Positions 61,308 through 64,000 of a stretch of DNA of 64,000 nucleotides are shown one piece after another. Source of the stretch: Xanthoparmelia taractica (taxonomy: Eukaryota > Ascomycota > Lecanoromycetes > Lecanorales > Parmeliaceae); assembly GCA_033085395.1 (NCBI GenBank), contig JANQBS010000130.1:1-64000 (forward strand), given 5' to 3'. The notes beneath the pieces were generated by a model, which worked only from the letters and a program-made list of their open reading frames with translations, did not search any database and had not been told where the DNA came from. The position numbers and the translations under genes are program-made. How positions within the stretch are numbered: the first letter of the stretch is position 1; each line of letters begins with the position of its first letter.

Positions 61308-62795
61308 ATGTTATTCTCAAAATCTGAGCCCGAGGTCACCGAGGTTCTCGATATCGGCGATCAGCGCCCATCCAACATCGACGCCATTAATCAGCAGCGC
61401 CGCAAGAGCGTTTCGAACAAAGGCCTCACTGGTGCCTCAGCCCTCACCGTCAAACAGTCCCTCTTCCCTATAGCCCTCGTCACGGTCCTGTTCTTCCTCT
61501 GGGGATTCGCCTATGGCCTCCTCGACGTCCTCAACGCTAAATTCCAAACATCCCTCAACATCACAGCCGCCAAGGCCGGTGGTCTCCAAGGCGCTTACTT
61601 CGGTGCATACCTGATCGGCCCGCCCACGTATTCCGGATGGATCGTCCGGAAATTCGGCTACAGATGGACCTTCATCACAGGCCTATGCATCTACGGAGTC
61701 GGCGCACTCATGTTCTGGCCCTCCGCCGTAAAAAGATCCTTCGCCGGCTTCTGCGGCTCCCTCTTCATCGTCGGCTCCGGCCTTTCCACCCTCGAAACAT
61801 CCGCAAACCCATTCATCGCCACCTGCGGCCCACCCCGACTCTCAGAATTCCGTCTCGAACTCTCCCAATCCTTCCAAGCAATCGGCTCCGTCATGGCCCC
61901 CCTCCTAGCCTCCCGCGTCTTCTTCAAAGAGACCGACCCCAACGACCTCACCAACGTCCAATGGACCTACCTCGGCATCGCCGCCTTCGTCTTCCTCCTC
62001 GCCCTCATCTTCTTCTTCTCCCCCATCCCCGAAGTCACCGACGCAGACATGGCCCTGCAAGCCGAACAATGCTCCGGCCTAACCGGCTACGTCGACAAGC
62101 CCATGCGCAAACAATACAAGCTCTTCTTCGGCGTAGCGGCGCAGTTCTGCTACGTCGGCGCCCAAGTAGGCGTCGCGTCGCAATTCATAAAATACTCCAT
62201 CGAGAGCGCCAACATCAGCGCAGCCGCGGGCTCCGACCGCTACGCCATCGCGCAAGGCCTCTTCGCCATCGGCCGCTTCGCCGCCGCCGGCGCCATGATG
62301 ATCGCGAAACCGCGCTGGATCCTCCTCCTCTTCCTCACGGGCGTCATGATCTTCATCGCCGCCTCCATGGGCGCCCACGGCGAAGCCGGCGTCGCAACCC
62401 TCTCCCTCGTCCTGTTCTTCGAATCCTGCGTCTTCCCCACCATCTTCACGCTCTCGATCCGCGGGCTAGGTCGACACACGAAGCGCGGGTCGTCGTGGAT
62501 CGTGGCGTCTGTGTCCGGCGGTGCGCTGTTCCCTGCTCTCACGGGGCTGGTGGCTGATCATAAGGGGTATCATATCGCCATGTGTGTGCCGCTGGCTGGA
62601 TTCTTCGTCGCGTTTGCGTTTCCGATTTATTTGAATACGCTGTGTGCGAGGGAGCTGGATGGGTTCCGTGAGACGAAGATTGGGTATCGTGATGCGGATG
62701 GGACGATTGGGGATGTAGTGCATGAGCAGCGGAGGGCGTCGGTGATGCATGAGGAGAAGGGGATTCATCCGCATGAAAAGGAGTTTGCGCTTTAA
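61308..62795 (+). CDS. MFS sugar permease, L-fucose:H+ symporter (FHS) type
   Basis: An intronless 495-residue protein. The ATG at 61308 has the context CGCCAAAATG; the upstream in-frame TTG is not used. Family hallmarks are PIALVTVLFFLWGFAYGLLD in helix 1, GAYFGAYLIGPPTYSGW in helix 2, LETSANPFIATCG (the conserved ETxANP of the FucP family), QSFQAIGSV and QFIKYS. Twelve helices are predicted, with a hydrophilic loop in the middle (about residues 230-270) and a charged tail. FucP-type carriers import fucose, glucose, galactose or related sugars with protons. The fungal members' substrates are mostly unknown. The 5' half is strongly biased to C-ending codons, suggesting good expression. Confidence 0.92.
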   Translation: MLFSKSEPEVTEVLDIGDQRPSNIDAINQQRRKSVSNKGLTGASALTVKQSLFPIALVTVLFFLWGFAYGLLDVLNAKFQTSLNITAAKAGGLQGAYFGAYLIGPPTYSGWIVRKFGYRWTFITGLCIYGVGALMFWPSAVKRSFAGFCGSLFIVGSGLSTLETSANPFIATCGPPRLSEFRLELSQSFQAIGSVMAPLLASRVFFKETDPNDLTNVQWTYLGIAAFVFLLALIFFFSPIPEVTDADMALQAEQCSGLTGYVDKPMRKQYKLFFGVAAQFCYVGAQVGVASQFIKYSIESANISAAAGSDRYAIAQGLFAIGRFAAAGAMMIAKPRWILLLFLTGVMIFIAASMGAHGEAGVATLSLVLFFESCVFPTIFTLSIRGLGRHTKRGSSWIVASVSGGALFPALTGLVADHKGYHIAMCVPLAGFFVAFAFPIYLNTLCARELDGFRETKIGYRDADGTIGDVVHEQRRASVMHEEKGIHPHEKEFAL

Positions 62796-64000
62796 GAGGC
62801 TGCATGGGGAATGGTCGTTTGCATATACGCGAATGACGGCAATACCTGCATCGTGTTTCTTTTGGAATCTGGTCTTCTTGAATCGGTATTGCTATTTTTG
62901 GAGCAAAATCTCGCTGAACCATTTTGTTTGTATATAGAGTACCGAGAGTGGCATTACCAAGCATCGCAATTCAGGAGTGTTTCCTTTCATCCTCCATCTC
63001 CCAATCTAAATTACACAGCGGCCATCCACCAATCCAGATGTACACCCCTTCAGATAGCGGAAATCGCCTTGTCCAGAAAAAATACTTACATCTGTTTATC
63101 TAAGTGAATGGGCATGTATAAACAACGAAGCAGAAAAAGCAGTCGTTGGAAACCTTGCGCCAGCTATACTTTTAAGTTTCTCGGGCCCATCCAGCATGCA
63201 CTTAGCATCTGACTTCTTACTCACCAAAAGGAATGAATCCTTTTGAGGAGAAGGGACGTCAGCAACTTTCGACCCACCACAGCCATGGATGCACGTCTTG
63301 TGGAAATCTGTGAGTGAGTCCATTACGCAGCGGCCGATATGGATCATTAAGAAGGAACATTAGTACATGGGTGGAGTATTTATGGTCGCTTCCGCATTCG
63401 CGACACCTTCCTTTCGAGCAATCGCACGCATTATGAGTACTATGCAGCAGAGATACGATGATTTCCAACGTATCCTTATCAGGTCCTCTCTGCAGGGCAC
63501 ATGAGGAATCTGAAGTATTGAAGACCGTGCTGGGTAAGACAGAGGGAAAGAGAAAGAGAAATGATGTACACGCTTGGAAGCTCCGCACATATCAAAACAA
63601 TAAAGTCCACTCTGCTTGCTGTCGTGTATCCGTGATGATGCTGATTCAGAAAGGAGGTAATGCAAGTCTGCAAGAATACCTTGGTATTCTTCACCAAGTA
63701 CGACCTGCTGATAGATTCAATACAAGCGCTCATACTGGGCTAGTATGAAGCTATTACAATCTAAGGCTTGCAAGTGACCAGCCTACTCCTTCGACGGTCT
63801 ACAATATAGCGGTAAAGTAGACCCGCAATTTCGCCATGTGGAGCTCATACTGCGACGGTAGCATATACGGTTGCTGTAGATGAGTAACGATGGGTGCTTG
63901 GCGAAGCAACGCTCTCATTAGATCACGCAACCAGCTCTGCTCCTACACTAATGCAAGGGCTCCCCTATTCCTCGCATATCCCTCTGAGCACTGTACCGCT
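62796..64000. other. Intergenic to window end
   Basis: No gene is firmly supported. A minus-strand segment at 63391-63426 reads CDCSKGRCRECG within a longer open frame and might be an exon of a gene with further exons to the left (63100-63350), but I could not join it. Confidence 0.4.

Noticed and set aside
61637..62557. 306-codon open frame overlapping the permease gene, rich in Arg/His/Pro
   Set aside because: It is the shifted-frame shadow of a C-ending-codon-biased gene and has no domain.

Overview
The window looks like a piece of a filamentous ascomycete (Pezizomycotina) genome. Genes carry short GT-AG introns of about 40-65 nt with CTGAC/CTAAT-type branch sites. Gene families are typically fungal: a Clr5-ankyrin protein, a class III chitinase, a DyP peroxidase, a fungal rhodopsin-like (PTH11-type) membrane protein, major facilitator (MFS) transporters and small secreted proteins. 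Two large AT-rich blocks are full of TA-rich, stop-ridden transposon relics whose changes fit C-to-T/G-to-A mutation (RIP, repeat-induced point mutation). A plant-associated or saprotrophic fungus would fit; no species can be named from the sequence.

Layout. 1-13.1 kb is an AT-rich repeat block. It holds a complete but dead chromovirus (Ty3/gypsy) retrotransposon at 2573-10075, with 142-bp LTRs, a 5-bp target duplication TACGC, and one gag-pol frame ending in a chromodomain. It is nested in older AT-rich material that carries a family of hairpin-forming repeats. 13.1-48.7 kb is a gene island of normal base composition: Clr5-ankyrin protein (14.5-18.1), unclassified and partly decayed genes (18.7-23.3), a winged-helix protein on the minus strand (25.1-27.5), GH18 chitinase on the minus strand (29.3-30.6), six-exon DyP peroxidase (33.8-35.5), five-exon secreted protein on the minus strand (38.8-39.9), seven-exon rhodopsin-like membrane protein (42.8-44.3), and a drug/polyamine-type MFS transporter on the minus strand (46.4-48.3). 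48.8-54.7 kb is a second AT-rich block. It is a decayed Helitron on the minus strand: the Rep HUH motif and Pif1-type helicase motifs can still be read, and a run of 162-bp tandem repeats interrupts the Rep region. 55.2-64 kb returns to normal composition: two divergently transcribed small secreted proteins (56.1-58.6) and an intronless L-fucose/glucose-permease-type transporter (61.3-62.8).

Functional theme. The island mixes environmental-interaction genes (chitinase, DyP peroxidase, PTH11-like sensor, transporters, secreted orphan proteins) with regulatory genes (Clr5, winged helix). It is bounded by transposon graveyards, the 'two-speed' layout common in plant-associated fungi. I see no biosynthetic cluster and no functional operon-like set.

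The least explained signals are: (i) the hairpin repeat family at 1-731 and 11978-12084, in which all four arms of a copy carry the same word but the word differs between copies while the linker is constant; (ii) the retrotransposon lying inside a reconstructed 13-bp perfect palindrome; (iii) the ~600-bp tandem-repeat insert inside the Helitron Rep coding sequence; and (iv) a secreted-protein gene whose first intron has a good donor but no usable acceptor. Exon joins were made by eye from splice signals and reading frame; none has transcript support here.
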